64,000 nt of DNA from Nesterenkonia ebinurensis. Lineage in GTDB: Bacteria; Actinomycetota; Actinomycetes; Actinomycetales; Micrococcaceae. The notes below the pieces were generated by a model, which saw only the letters and a program-made list of their open reading frames with translations, was not told the origin of the DNA and ran no database searches. Every line of letters begins with the position of its first letter. Positions within the stretch are counted from its first letter, which is position 1. The stretch spans positions 1-64,000 of the forward strand of contig NZ_VWNF01000041.1 in assembly GCF_008711175.1 (NCBI RefSeq), given 5' to 3'. A program made the position numbers and the translations under genes. This document shows positions 8,649-16,867 of this stretch, piece after piece.

Positions 8649-8747
8649 TTACTAATGACCTAGTGGAAACCTACTGTTCAGTAACCATAAAGGTGCCACT
8701 GAGCTTCTCATCGGTTCATCTCAAAGGAAATTCTTACATTTAAAAAG

Positions 8748-9983
8748 TTGCCAAAGGAGCAGAGGAGCTTGAGGGAAGTAAGTGCCTGTGCGGGCGCGTG
8801 GGATGTTAATTCCATTTTACTGTTGGCGGGGGTCAGGGTTCTTGATCTGACGACCGCGTTGTCGGGGCCTTGCGGCACACAGACTTTGGCTGATATGGGT
8901 GCTGATATAATTAAGGTTGAGCGCCCTGCCGGGGATGATACCCGCAGATGGGGCCCACCATTCGTCGGTTCTGAGGCTGCGTACTTCTACGCAGTCAACC
9001 GTAACAAGCGCAGCATCGCCCTCGATCTGAAGGATGAGGAAGATCGGCAGACGCTTGCTGGGCTGGTTGCTCGGTCAGATGTTCTGGTGGAGAACTTCAG
9101 GCCCGGTGTGACTGCTCGGCGGGGAATCAGCTATGAGGAGATGCGGGAGCTCAATGAGACCCTTATCTACTGCTCAATCTCCGGGTGTGGGGCAACTCTT
9201 GCGCCGAAAGCCGGGTATGACCAGGTGGTGCAGGCGACTTCAGGATGGATGTCGTTGACCGGAGATGAGACTTCTGGGCCGATGAGGACCGGGTGCCTAT
9301 AGGTGATATCGTCGCAGGGATGAACGCTGTGTAGTCCGATCCTGGCAGCGCTGTTCCGGCGGCAGAGCACCGGAGCAGGGGCTTATATCGATATTTCCAT
9401 GCAGGACACGCTGATCTCGATGTTAGTCTATCACGCCACGAGGGTCTTCGCCACTGGTGAAGACCCTCGTCCTAGCAGGAATATTCACCCTCTGCTGTCT
9501 CCCTATGGGTACTTCCACACCTATGACGGTGGGATCGTGATGGCGGTGGGCAAGGATGCCCAGTTCGCCAACCTCTGCCGGGGCATCGGACGGGAGGACC
9601 TGGCTGCTTCGGCGGACTTCGCCACCAACAGCAGCCGGCAAGAGAACCAGGAGAAGCTCTTCGAGATTCTCAACCAAGAGTTCTCCACACGATCCTCAGC
9701 CGATCTGCTGGCCACACTGGAGCAGGTAGAAGTCCCGGCAGGAGAGATCCGCAAGCTCAGCCAGGTGCTGGACTCTTCGGAGGCAGAGTCACGAGAAGCC
9801 GTGCTGTCTGTCATTCACCCTCAAAGACGGAGACACTTTCCGGGCCCCCGGCGGAGGATGGCGGATCGATGGGACAACCGCGGCTGTACGCACCCGACCC
9901 CGAAGCTCAATGAGCACGCAGACGAAATCCTCAACGAACTCAGCGCACACCGTCGGCTGCCAGCCTCTCAGGAGCCCAGATGA
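8748..9983 (+). pseudogene. Class III (CaiB/BaiF) CoA-transferase, frameshifted
   Basis: The N-terminal part (LLAGVRVLDLTTALSGP, then DMGADIIKVERPAGDDTR, NRNKRSIALDLK, VLVENFRPGV) is a standard family III CoA-transferase and keeps the catalytic Asp region. The frame breaks at about 9295, continues in another frame as RVPIGDIVAGMNAV, hits TAG at about 9332, then resumes as STGAGAYIDISMQDTLISML, and shifts again near 9820 before ending KLNEHADEILNEL. At least three frameshifts and one stop make a functional product very unlikely. The end overlaps the start of the next broken gene as ATGA (9980-9983), so the two were once a coupled operon that activated and hydrated an unsaturated acid. Confidence 0.85.
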
Positions 9984-10810
9984 CACAGACTCTTGCGACT
10001 ACCACTCACGTCACCGACACTGTCGAGGGCCCGGTCTTCTGGGTCACGCTTAATCAGCCGCAGAAGCGTGATGCTGTGTCATTGCAGGCAAGACAGCAGA
10101 TCCCACACCTGATCTGCGAGGCTGAGCAGACCCCGAAATCCGAGCCATCATACTGCGCGGCGCTGGAGACGAAGCCTTCTCCGCCGGAGCGGACATCCCA
10201 GAGTTCTCCCAGCTACGCTTCGATGCTGAACAAGCCACCATCTAGAATGATGCGCACAACGGCGCTGAGGCCGCAATCCTGAAGTGTGGGAAACCGACCA
10301 TTGCGGCCATCAATCAACGGCTGGTGCATCGGAGGCGGGATCCAACTGGCCCTAGCCTGCGATATCAGGCTGGGAACCACGCAGTCCCGATTTGGCATCA
10401 CTCCCGCACGGCTAGGGATCGTCATCAGCCACCAAACCACCACCCGGATGGAAGCCGAGCTAGGACCAGCCTAGACCAAGCTGCTGCTCTACATCGGTCG
10501 TATCCTCAATGCCGAAGAGTCCTACAGAATCAACATCGTCCAAGAAATAGCCCCTCCCCCGCACATTGACGAGCGGATGGACCAGCTGTTCAAAGAGATC
10601 ATCGGCGGCGAGCCGCTGGCCTAATACGCCACCAAGCAGTTCGCACTCCGCATTATCAGCACTCGCACTGAGGACAATCGAGAACGGCAATTAGCCCAAG
10701 GATTCTTCACCAACCCCCGGTACCATCAAGCCATCCATGATTCCTCTCCAAGCGGCGAAAAGACTTTTCCGGATACCCAGCCCTACCGAGGGGTCTTCAA
10801 TAAGCGCTGA
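9980..10810 (+). pseudogene. Enoyl-CoA hydratase/isomerase, degraded
   Basis: Pieces in alternating frames reconstruct a crotonase: TVEGPVFWVTLNQPQKRDAV at the N-terminus, then IRAIILRGAGDEAFSAGADI (the first oxyanion-hole region), KPTIAAINGWCIGGGIQLAL (the second), ACDIRLGTTQSRFGITPARL and RLAQGFFT-like remnants to a TGA at 10808-10810. Stop codons interrupt the frame near 10244, 10472 and 10622, and at least one frameshift lies near 10130. It is the downstream partner of the broken CoA-transferase and has probably decayed with it. Confidence 0.83.
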
Positions 10811-10824
10811 GGAGCTCTCGGGGG

Positions 10825-11737
10825 CTGAAGATGCGTCACGCCGTCAACAGTGCAGCCTCGCCACCAGGGTGTGTCCGCATGAGCACCCGGGAGTTGGAGA
10901 CGGTGGGTCTGGAGGCTGCCCAGGTCACGTGCGTCAAAGGGCGCGGTTTCGAGCCATTTGAACGACCCGAGAGCGATAATCTACTTGGCCACCGGCTCTT
11001 TGTCACCTACCACCAGGTCGATTTCGGGGTTATTGGTGCGTGTCCAGTACCCGCCTACAACACCGGGAGTGCCATCTCTGGTCTGACACACATCAGGCAT
11101 GAGCCGGCAGAGCGCCTCCAGGAGTACCGGCTCAACGGCCCGGCCACGCCAGGTTGTCCATGACTCCTTGATGCGGGCAAGCACCCGGTCTCCGCGCCCG
11201 CGTTCAATCTCGTTCAAGTGCGGCCCAGGAACGAGAGCCAGAACCGCAGATAAGGGTCCTCAACCCGGTATCTCTTATTGCTAGCAGAGGAGGCGGCAGC
11301 TGACAGCGGCTGATCCGCTGCAACCACTCGCTTCTCCATCAGCAGTTTCAGCGAACGGTGCAGTGTGCTCAGCGCGAGCCCCGGCCACCTGCCCGATGTT
11401 GGTGAATGTTCGTTCGCCGCCGCCGATAGCCTGAAGAACCACACGTGCCTGTGCATCAGAGGGAAACTCCGCGGCCAAAGACCGCTCCGCGGAGACCAGC
11501 AGCGCCGAGGTCGGATCGCTCGCCGCCACTTCCAGATACTCCCAAAGGCTGCGCCCGGGAAGCCACTCCGCACAGATAAGAGGAAGCCCGCCCGTCACCA
11601 TAAAGGCGTCAAACGTATCTTCCGGTGACAGCCCCAGATCTCCCCTACCTCCGCAGGGGTCGGCTGGTGGACCACCATCTCACTGCCTCGCTGATGGAAC
11701 GGGCGCCCGTATGCTGGCGTTCACGCCCGACGAACAT
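10825..11737 (-). pseudogene. DUF234-type (archaeal-type) ATPase, internally deleted and frameshifted
   Basis: On the minus strand ATG 11735-11737 starts MFVGRERQ, the usual N-terminus of this AAA-like family, but the P-loop and most of the ATPase domain are missing: the sequence jumps to GRPFHQRGSEMVVHQPTPAE and then, after a frameshift, to LGLSPEDTFDAFMVTGGLP. Further frameshifts precede the winged-helix part (NKRYRVEDPYLRFWLSFLG) and the nuclease-like DUF234 tail (TNNPEIDLVVGDKEPVAK), which meets a TAG and continues out of reach as GSFKWLETAPFDARDLGSL. So a once complete gene of about 1.4 kb has been reduced to about 0.9 kb and is dead. Confidence 0.78.
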
Positions 11738-11766
11738 CACACACCCCACTCATACTTCCATTGAGG

Positions 11767-11803
11767 ATACTTTCACCGATGACACTACCATCGGTGAAAG
11801 TAT
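11767..11803. promoter_or_regulatory. Perfect 15-bp inverted repeat upstream of the dead ATPase gene
   Basis: ATACTTTCACCGATG (11767-11781) and CATCGGTGAAAGTAT (11789-11803) are perfect inverted copies separated by 7 bases. They lie 30 bases upstream of the ATPase start at 11737. This looks like an operator or autoregulatory site that outlived its gene; a hairpin terminator is less likely because no T run follows. Confidence 0.5.
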
Positions 11804-11829
11804 ATTCCGAGGGTGGGGTTCTGGACGCT

Positions 11830-12738
11830 CTACGGCAGGGTGTAGTCGATGACCAGCGGGGCGTGGTCGGACCAGCGCAGTGAGTAGTCAGCGGCCCTGT
11901 CCACCTTCAGGTTGCCGGCCAGTTCGGCCAGCGCCGGGGTAGCCGCGTGGTAGTCGATCCGCCAGCCGGTGTCATTGTCGAAGGCCTTGCCGCGGTATGA
12001 CCACCAGGTGTAGGGGCCCTCCACCTCTCCGGCCAGTTTCCGGGCCACATCCACATACCCGCCCTCCCCGAAGTATTTGTCGAAGTAGGCCCGCTCCTCG
12101 GGCAGGAACCCGGAGTTCTTGCGGTTACCCTTCCAGTTCTTGATGTCCAGCTCGGTGTGACCCACGTTGAGATCGCCCATCATCAGCACGTGATCGGTGC
12201 GTGCCACCAGCTGGGGCAGGTAGTGCAGCATGTATTCCAGGAACCGCATCTTCTGCTCCTGGCGCACGGTGCCCACCTCTCCGGAATGCACGTAGACGCT
12301 GACCACGGTCAGGGTGGATCCGTCAGCCAACTCATAGTCAGCCTCCAGCCAGCGCCCGTCGTCCTCCGGATGGCCCTCACCTATCCCGGCCCGGGTAGCG
12401 ATGGGTGCCTGCCGGGAGAGGATCGCCACTCCGGCTCGGCCCTTATCGGCAGCCTCATGCTCATGGATATACCAGGACGACTTGGGGTCCTCTTCTCCTG
12501 CTTCCTCAGCGAACTGATGAACCAGCTTGGTCAGGGTCGCACCATCGGCCCGGACCTCCTGCATGGTGAGAATGTCCAGCTCACGCTGCGCCAGCCACTC
12601 CCCCATGCCTTTGCGGGCGGCTGCCCGGATGCCGTTGACGTTCACCGAACCGATCCGGGTCACCCCGTCTGCCTTGGGGTCCACTATCCGGTGTGGGGAT
12701 TCCTGGGACGGGATGCTCTCAGCGCTGGTTCCAACCAC
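11830..12738 (-). CDS. xth: Exodeoxyribonuclease III (AP endonuclease)
   Basis: This 302-residue protein belongs to the exonuclease III/AP endonuclease family of base-excision repair, which cuts DNA 5' to abasic sites and trims 3' ends. Signature residues are visible: GSVNVNGIRAA, the Mg-binding Glu in MQEVRAD, GDLNVGH, and the catalytic Asp-His in WSDHAPLVIDY at the C-terminus. The family normally starts at the RIGSVNVNG strand, so the 25 residues before it are an extension; GTG 12738 gives the whole extension, while GTG at the VTRIGSV position is an alternative. It is a conserved housekeeping gene between the graveyard region and the next minus-strand gene. Confidence 0.92.
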   Translation of the reverse strand: MVGTSAESIPSQESPHRIVDPKADGVTRIGSVNVNGIRAAARKGMGEWLAQRELDILTMQEVRADGATLTKLVHQFAEEAGEEDPKSSWYIHEHEAADKGRAGVAILSRQAPIATRAGIGEGHPEDDGRWLEADYELADGSTLTVVSVYVHSGEVGTVRQEQKMRFLEYMLHYLPQLVARTDHVLMMGDLNVGHTELDIKNWKGNRKNSGFLPEERAYFDKYFGEGGYVDVARKLAGEVEGPYTWWSYRGKAFDNDTGWRIDYHAATPALAELAGNLKVDRAADYSLRWSDHAPLVIDYTLP

Positions 12739-12758
12739 TGCAGACTCACTTCCTTGCG

Positions 12759-12822
12759 ACTTTGCGTAGGGTTTTTGACTTTCCGTAGGGAAATAACTCT
12801 ACGCAAAGTCAAAAACCCTACG
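12759..12822. repeat. Modular palindrome (extragenic repeat or regulatory element)
   Basis: CGTAGGGTTTTTGACTTT (12765-12782) and its exact inverse AAAGTCAAAAACCCTACG (12805-12822) flank a centre that holds another CGTAGGG and CTACGC. The unit ACTTTGCGTAGGG is present as a direct copy at 12759, a near copy at 12778 (ACTTTCCGTAGGG) and an inverted copy at 12799-12809. It lies between two minus-strand genes. The structure resembles a REP/BIME-like element or a stacked operator; without a T run it is a poor rho-independent terminator. Confidence 0.55.
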
Positions 12823-12861
12823 ATTTCTGACCTGCGGGGGCAGGTGGCCCCAATGCTTGGT

Positions 12862-13428
12862 TCAGCGGACGATATCCCCCTCAATGGTGCCGCTGCCGTC
12901 ATCAGGTGCCGTGCCGGCGTCGTTGTTGCTGCTCTTCTTCCGGCCCACATGCTCGGCGAGCATATCCCGACCGTTGTGGGCGGTGATCTCAATGGTCTCC
13001 AGGGCGCGCTCAATCATCTCGGTATCAGCATCCTGCCCCTTGGCCAGCTCCTGGGTGATGACCCGGGTCTGGACTTGGACAATTTTGAAGGAGTGGTCCA
13101 GTTTGAGGTTGCGGGTGTGGGTGTCCTCGTCCACTACTGCGGTGCCCCCGGAGGCGGAGGAGCGCTGGGCTGCGGCGTCGGCCCGGGCGGAGTCCACCGC
13201 GGCCCCGAGCTTCCTGGCTCCGCGGCGGAAGGTGAGCACCAGCACGGTGGCCAGCAGCAGCCAGCCGGCGGCGATCACCACCAGGATCCAGCCGATGATC
13301 TCGTTCTGGTTGGCGGCGAAGATCAGCGCCACCAGCAGCACCGTGATCATCACTGCGAAGACGATGCCGGTGCCGCGGCGCCCGGCGTTCTGCAGGGCCT
13401 GCTGGGGAGAAGGAAGGGATTGCGTCAC
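12862..13428 (-). CDS. Two-helix membrane protein with acidic cytoplasmic tail, unknown function
   Basis: I do not recognise a family. Counting from GTG 13428 the 188-residue protein has a short N-terminal segment, two adjacent transmembrane helices (about residues 20-40 and 46-70) joined by NQNEIIG, then a basic FRRGARKLG stop-transfer, an Ala/Asp/Ser linker, and a predicted helical region (LDHSFKIVQVQTRVITQELA, then ALETIEITAHNGRDMLAEHV). The open frame extends in-frame to GTG 13455; neither start has a strong ribosome binding site. The topology suggests a small membrane anchor with a cytoplasmic domain. It is not in an obvious operon with exonuclease III, as a palindromic element separates them. 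Confidence 0.7.
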   Translation of the reverse strand: MTQSLPSPQQALQNAGRRGTGIVFAVMITVLLVALIFAANQNEIIGWILVVIAAGWLLLATVLVLTFRRGARKLGAAVDSARADAAAQRSSASGGTAVVDEDTHTRNLKLDHSFKIVQVQTRVITQELAKGQDADTEMIERALETIEITAHNGRDMLAEHVGRKKSSNNDAGTAPDDGSGTIEGDIVR

Positions 13429-13509
13429 AGTTGACCATTCTTTCAGACCCAGCACTTAGGATCGAAACGCTGACTATCCCGCCGCACTCTGTACTGAAGG
13501 AGCCACCTG

Positions 13510-13848
13510 ATGACCGAACTTCCTGAGCAGATCACCAGCGACGCCGCCCAGCGGACCACCTGGATGCGCCGCTACACCCTGGATCCGGCGCTGGCTGAGA
13601 AGTTCGTTCAGTTCCTCACCACCAAAGTGATCCCTGCCCGGGAGGACCGCGGCTTCACCGTAGAGTCCATCTGGCTCGATAATGACCTCTCCGAGCTGAC
13701 CTGGTTCGTCTCGCGGCTGGGCGACTCGGAGGAGTTCGCCGCAGCAGAGCGGGACTGGGAGGAATCCCAGGAGCGGGCCGAGATCTTCGCCGGAACCCCC
13801 ACCTACGTCACCGCCAAGGACCTCCGCGACGTCACCCGCCTGCGCTAA
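13510..13848 (+). CDS. Small hypothetical protein (112 residues)
   Basis: AAGGAG lies 7 bases before ATG 13510 and the codon use is typical of the surrounding high-GC genes, so this is a real gene. The protein is mixed alpha/beta, acidic, rich in Glu, Thr and Arg, with no signal peptide or membrane segment. The YTLDPALAEKFVQFLTTKVI segment and its length recall dimeric NIPSNAP/ABM-type alpha-beta barrels, but this is a weak impression. It converges with the 2-hydroxyacid dehydrogenase gene, overlapping its stop region by four bases. Confidence 0.65.
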   Translation: MTELPEQITSDAAQRTTWMRRYTLDPALAEKFVQFLTTKVIPAREDRGFTVESIWLDNDLSELTWFVSRLGDSEEFAAAERDWEESQERAEIFAGTPTYVTAKDLRDVTRLR

Positions 13849-14867
13849 CCTGCGGCTCTCTCCCACGCTTCTGGATTGACCGGATGAGGCGGCAGATCAC
13901 CTCGGCCGATGGCCGCCGCATTCTCGGCGCAAACTCTCGCCATTTCAGAGCGCACTGAGGCGGTCGCACTGCCCACATGTGGCAACAGGAGAGTATTGCT
14001 CAGCACTGAGAGTCCATGATGCAGCTCCGGCTCGGCTTCGTAGACGTCTAACCCAGCCGCTGCGATCTCGGAGGCTCTCAAGGCCGCCACAAGGGCAGCC
14101 TCATCAACAACGGCACCCCGTGCTGTGTTAATGAGGATGGCACTGTCCTTCATGCGACGCAAGGTCTCAGCGTTGATGAGATGATGCGTCTCCGGAACCA
14201 GAGGCACATGAAGTGAGAGAAAATCACTGGTCTCCACCACCTCGTCCCAGCCGACTGCCTCAACCTTGTCTGCTAATTCCCCGATATCTGCCGAAGTTTC
14301 CTCTGCAGTCTGAGACGGTGGTCGCCTACAGTAGAGAATGCGCATATTGAATCCTGCAGCTCGCTGAGCGACGGCTCGGCCAATACGGCCGAAGCCGGCC
14401 AGCCCCAAGATTCTTCCTGAGATATCAGTACCCAACAAGAGGTCAGGTTTCCACCCGGTGAAGGAGCCAGATCGAGTCAGCTGATCTCCCTCTACTACCC
14501 GCCGCGCCGTGCCCAGCATCAGAAGGACAGCCAGATCCGCAGTGGCATCAGTCAAAATACCCGGGGTGTTCGCGACGAGGATGTCGCCAGCAGTGGCGGC
14601 CGGGACGTCGATATTGTTGAACCCGACAGCATAGTTGGAGATACCCTTAATATATGCCCGCTCCAGCAATCTCGCATCGAGACGGTCACTTAGCTGAGAC
14701 ACCAAAACATCGAACTCACACGAGGCGCACAGCCCAACGAGCTCCTCATAGACTGGGGGCTCTTCAAGAACGGTGACGTCACCGGTCCGATGCAGAATCT
14801 CCATACCCGGATCAGGCAACGGGAGGGTCACAAGAAACCGCGGACTCGTAATCTTACTCCTGTACAT
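13845..14867 (-). CDS. D-isomer-specific 2-hydroxyacid dehydrogenase (glyoxylate/hydroxypyruvate reductase-like)
   Basis: This 340-residue NAD(P)-dependent enzyme has the family's split catalytic domain and Rossmann fold: GLAGFGRIGRAVAQRAAGF near residue 155, the substrate-binding Arg in INTARGAVVDEAAL, and the catalytic His in LLLPHVGSAT near residue 310. NYAVGFNNIDV near residue 80 is typical of glyoxylate/hydroxypyruvate reductases and D-glycerate dehydrogenases. It is the last gene of the TRAP/CoA-transferase operon, 15 bases after the CoA-ester lyase. If that lyase releases glyoxylate, this enzyme could reduce it to glycolate; that role is inferred. Confidence 0.86.
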   Translation of the reverse strand: MYRSKITSPRFLVTLPLPDPGMEILHRTGDVTVLEEPPVYEELVGLCASCEFDVLVSQLSDRLDARLLERAYIKGISNYAVGFNNIDVPAATAGDILVANTPGILTDATADLAVLLMLGTARRVVEGDQLTRSGSFTGWKPDLLLGTDISGRILGLAGFGRIGRAVAQRAAGFNMRILYCRRPPSQTAEETSADIGELADKVEAVGWDEVVETSDFLSLHVPLVPETHHLINAETLRRMKDSAILINTARGAVVDEAALVAALRASEIAAAGLDVYEAEPELHHGLSVLSNTLLLPHVGSATASVRSEMARVCAENAAAIGRGDLPPHPVNPEAWERAAG

Positions 14868-14874
14868 CTACATC

Positions 14875-14891
14875 AGCCACTGTCAGTGGCT
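14875..14891. promoter_or_regulatory. 17-bp palindrome across the lyase stop codon
   Basis: AGCCACTG-T-CAGTGGCT has perfect 8-base arms and spans the stop codon of the CitE-like gene, just before the start of the hydroxyacid dehydrogenase gene. In mRNA it would form a short intercistronic hairpin that could influence coupling or processing. Confidence 0.35.
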
Positions 14892-15743
14892 TTGATACTC
14901 TTCCAAGATCCGGCGCGCTCGCTGGGCTATGGGGTAGTCGACGAATGTGCCGTCGGCAAGCCGAATCGAGGAAACTCCTCGGGCTTCTGCCTCTCGAAAC
15001 ACAACATCCACTTTGCGGGCCCACTCCAGCTCCTGCGTAGTCGGGGCAAAGGTTTCTGCCACTGGGGGGATCTGCCGCGGATGGATCACCTGTTTCCCCC
15101 CGAATCCAAGCTCTTTCGCCTTGCGTGCGGCGATCCTCATCCCTTCGTCGTCATTGAGGTTCAGATACGGTCCGTCTATAGGCGCTCTGATTTCAGCGGC
15201 TGCACATGCCAGGACAATCTGGGATCGTGCTGTAAAAAGTTCCTCCCCTTCCGCAGACGGCTCAACCCCCAATTCTCTGGAGAGGTCTGCCGGGCCGAAG
15301 GCAAGAGTGAACACCTGTGTCTCAGAGGCGATCTCATAAGCGTTCAGCACACCTCGAGCTGTCTCTATCAAGGGGATGAGCGGAACCTCGGAGAACGCCG
15401 CCTCCAGGAAACTTCTGCAGTCCCTGATGTTCTGGGCTGTACTCACCATCGGCAGGATGAGAAAATTCAGATGAGGCAGCACCGGTGCTAAAGCCGCGAG
15501 ATCAGCTTCTGCGAATGGGGTGTTCATCGCATTGATCCGGACACCCAACCCGCAATTCCGCTGCTCTGCGTCCCGTACAGCCTCCACGGCAATGGCCCTC
15601 GCGACTTCCTTCCGGGCGACCTGCACAGCATCTTCCAAATCCAACACAACACTGTCCGCACCTGAAGCCAGTGCCTTGGGGATCCGGTCAGGTCGGTCAG
15701 CGGGCACAAAGAGATATGTACGGTATCGATTCATCCTGATCAC
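14883..15743 (-). CDS. CitE-like CoA-ester lyase (HpcH/HpaI aldolase family)
   Basis: The 286-residue protein begins RTYLFVPADRPDRIPKAL and continues with SVVLDLEDAV, the hallmark of the citrate lyase beta / malyl-CoA lyase group. Glu of LIETARGVLNAYEIA and Asp of FGPADLSRELG would bind the metal. Such enzymes cleave malyl-, methylmalyl- or citramalyl-CoA into an acyl-CoA and glyoxylate or pyruvate. Its GTG start at 15743 overlaps the upstream stop (GTGA). The neighbouring CoA-transferase would supply the CoA ester and the downstream reductase would use the oxoacid. The precise substrate cannot be determined from sequence. Confidence 0.86.
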   Translation of the reverse strand: MIRMNRYRTYLFVPADRPDRIPKALASGADSVVLDLEDAVQVARKEVARAIAVEAVRDAEQRNCGLGVRINAMNTPFAEADLAALAPVLPHLNFLILPMVSTAQNIRDCRSFLEAAFSEVPLIPLIETARGVLNAYEIASETQVFTLAFGPADLSRELGVEPSAEGEELFTARSQIVLACAAAEIRAPIDGPYLNLNDDEGMRIAARKAKELGFGGKQVIHPRQIPPVAETFAPTTQELEWARKVDVVFREAEARGVSSIRLADGTFVDYPIAQRARRILEEYQSH

Positions 15744-16855
15744 TTCCCTGGCACGATCAGCGGCTTGATCTCAGTCTCTGCCCGCATCGCGTTGAGAGCA
15801 TCATCCACTTCATCCAAGCCGTAGGTGCCAGTAATCAACTCTGCAAAAGGCATGTCCCCCTGGTGCCTGGAAACGATCTCCAAAGCTTGCCAATAATGGC
15901 GGATCGACCCGGAGAACGACCCCATTACCTGTAAATTCTTCTTGGTGATAAGTGAAGGCGCGAACTGCACTTCACCTGTGCCGAGCTGTCCGACCACCAT
16001 GTATCTGCCACCCGGGGCAACAAGCTCCAAGCCCTCGGTGAAGGCCCGAGGATTCCCAGAGAATTCGAAGACGAGATCAGCACCGTTGCCCTCGGTAGCC
16101 CCAAGCACAGCTGCTCTGCGCTCTTCGCCTGATGCCTCCGCGATCGAGAAAACATCATCAGCCCCAAATCTCTTAGCCAGCTCCCTCCGCTCTGCGGGCT
16201 CTCCCAACGCAATGATCTTTCGGCTCCCAGCCAACTTTGCCATCGCGACTCCCAGTAGACCAAGCGGCCCGATCCCTTGGATCATTACTACGTCGGAGGG
16301 CGAAATTTGTCCGACTTGGTTGAAAGCATTGACCACTGAGCGAAAAGCACAGCTGGAGAGACTCGCCAACTCGTTCGACACATTGTCTGGCACCCGAACT
16401 CTTCCTGAATCCGGGAGCACATATGCATACTCGCCGAAACCACCGAGCAGGTAGGGGTACTCTCGGCAGTTCTCGTACATATAGGATCGTTTGTTCGCAC
16501 AGAGTGTCGGAAGCCCGCTGACGCAGAACCTGCACTGCTTGCACTCAGCATGGGACCACACAATGCGATCGCCAACGTTGAGCTCCTGGTTGAATGAATC
16601 CTTCTCACTGCCCGTACCCGCAGCGACCACTCGGCCGACCATCTCATGGCCAAGGATGACCGGAAGGTCCACTCGGAGGGAAAGCTCGCCCCGCCAGAGG
16701 TGGACATCAGTTCCACAGACCGAACAGGCCTCCACCTGGACGAGAAGTGCTCCCGGCTCCAATTTGTCCGGTATCGGCACCGGCTGAAGGGTTGCCGACT
16801 GACCGAACCGTTCAATAACCACTGCTTGGGCAAACTCTGGGATCGAGCTATTCAC
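15740..16855 (-). CDS. Zinc-containing alcohol dehydrogenase (MDR family)
   Basis: A 371-residue medium-chain dehydrogenase. The catalytic zinc ligands are in CSVCGTD (Cys near residue 48) and GHEMVG; the structural zinc site is complete (CKQCRFC...C near residues 104-118); the cofactor fold contains GIGPLGLLGVAMAKLAG. A long acidic insertion (GTGSEKDSFNQEL) follows the GHE motif. It oxidises a secondary or primary alcohol with NAD(P). It is the sixth catabolic or transport gene after the GntR gene of this operon, follows the TRAP large permease by 12 bases and overlaps the lyase gene, so it probably acts on the imported compound. Confidence 0.88.
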   Translation of the reverse strand: MNSSIPEFAQAVVIERFGQSATLQPVPIPDKLEPGALLVQVEACSVCGTDVHLWRGELSLRVDLPVILGHEMVGRVVAAGTGSEKDSFNQELNVGDRIVWSHAECKQCRFCVSGLPTLCANKRSYMYENCREYPYLLGGFGEYAYVLPDSGRVRVPDNVSNELASLSSCAFRSVVNAFNQVGQISPSDVVMIQGIGPLGLLGVAMAKLAGSRKIIALGEPAERRELAKRFGADDVFSIAEASGEERRAAVLGATEGNGADLVFEFSGNPRAFTEGLELVAPGGRYMVVGQLGTGEVQFAPSLITKKNLQVMGSFSGSIRHYWQALEIVSRHQGDMPFAELITGTYGLDEVDDALNAMRAETEIKPLIVPGK

Positions 16856-16867
16856 AAAACCTACTTT

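Noticed and set aside
12157-13434. 425-codon open frame on the plus strand
   Set aside because: It lies opposite exonuclease III and the next minus-strand gene; its product is a low-complexity His/Gly/Val mix with no family, while the minus-strand frames show clear motifs.
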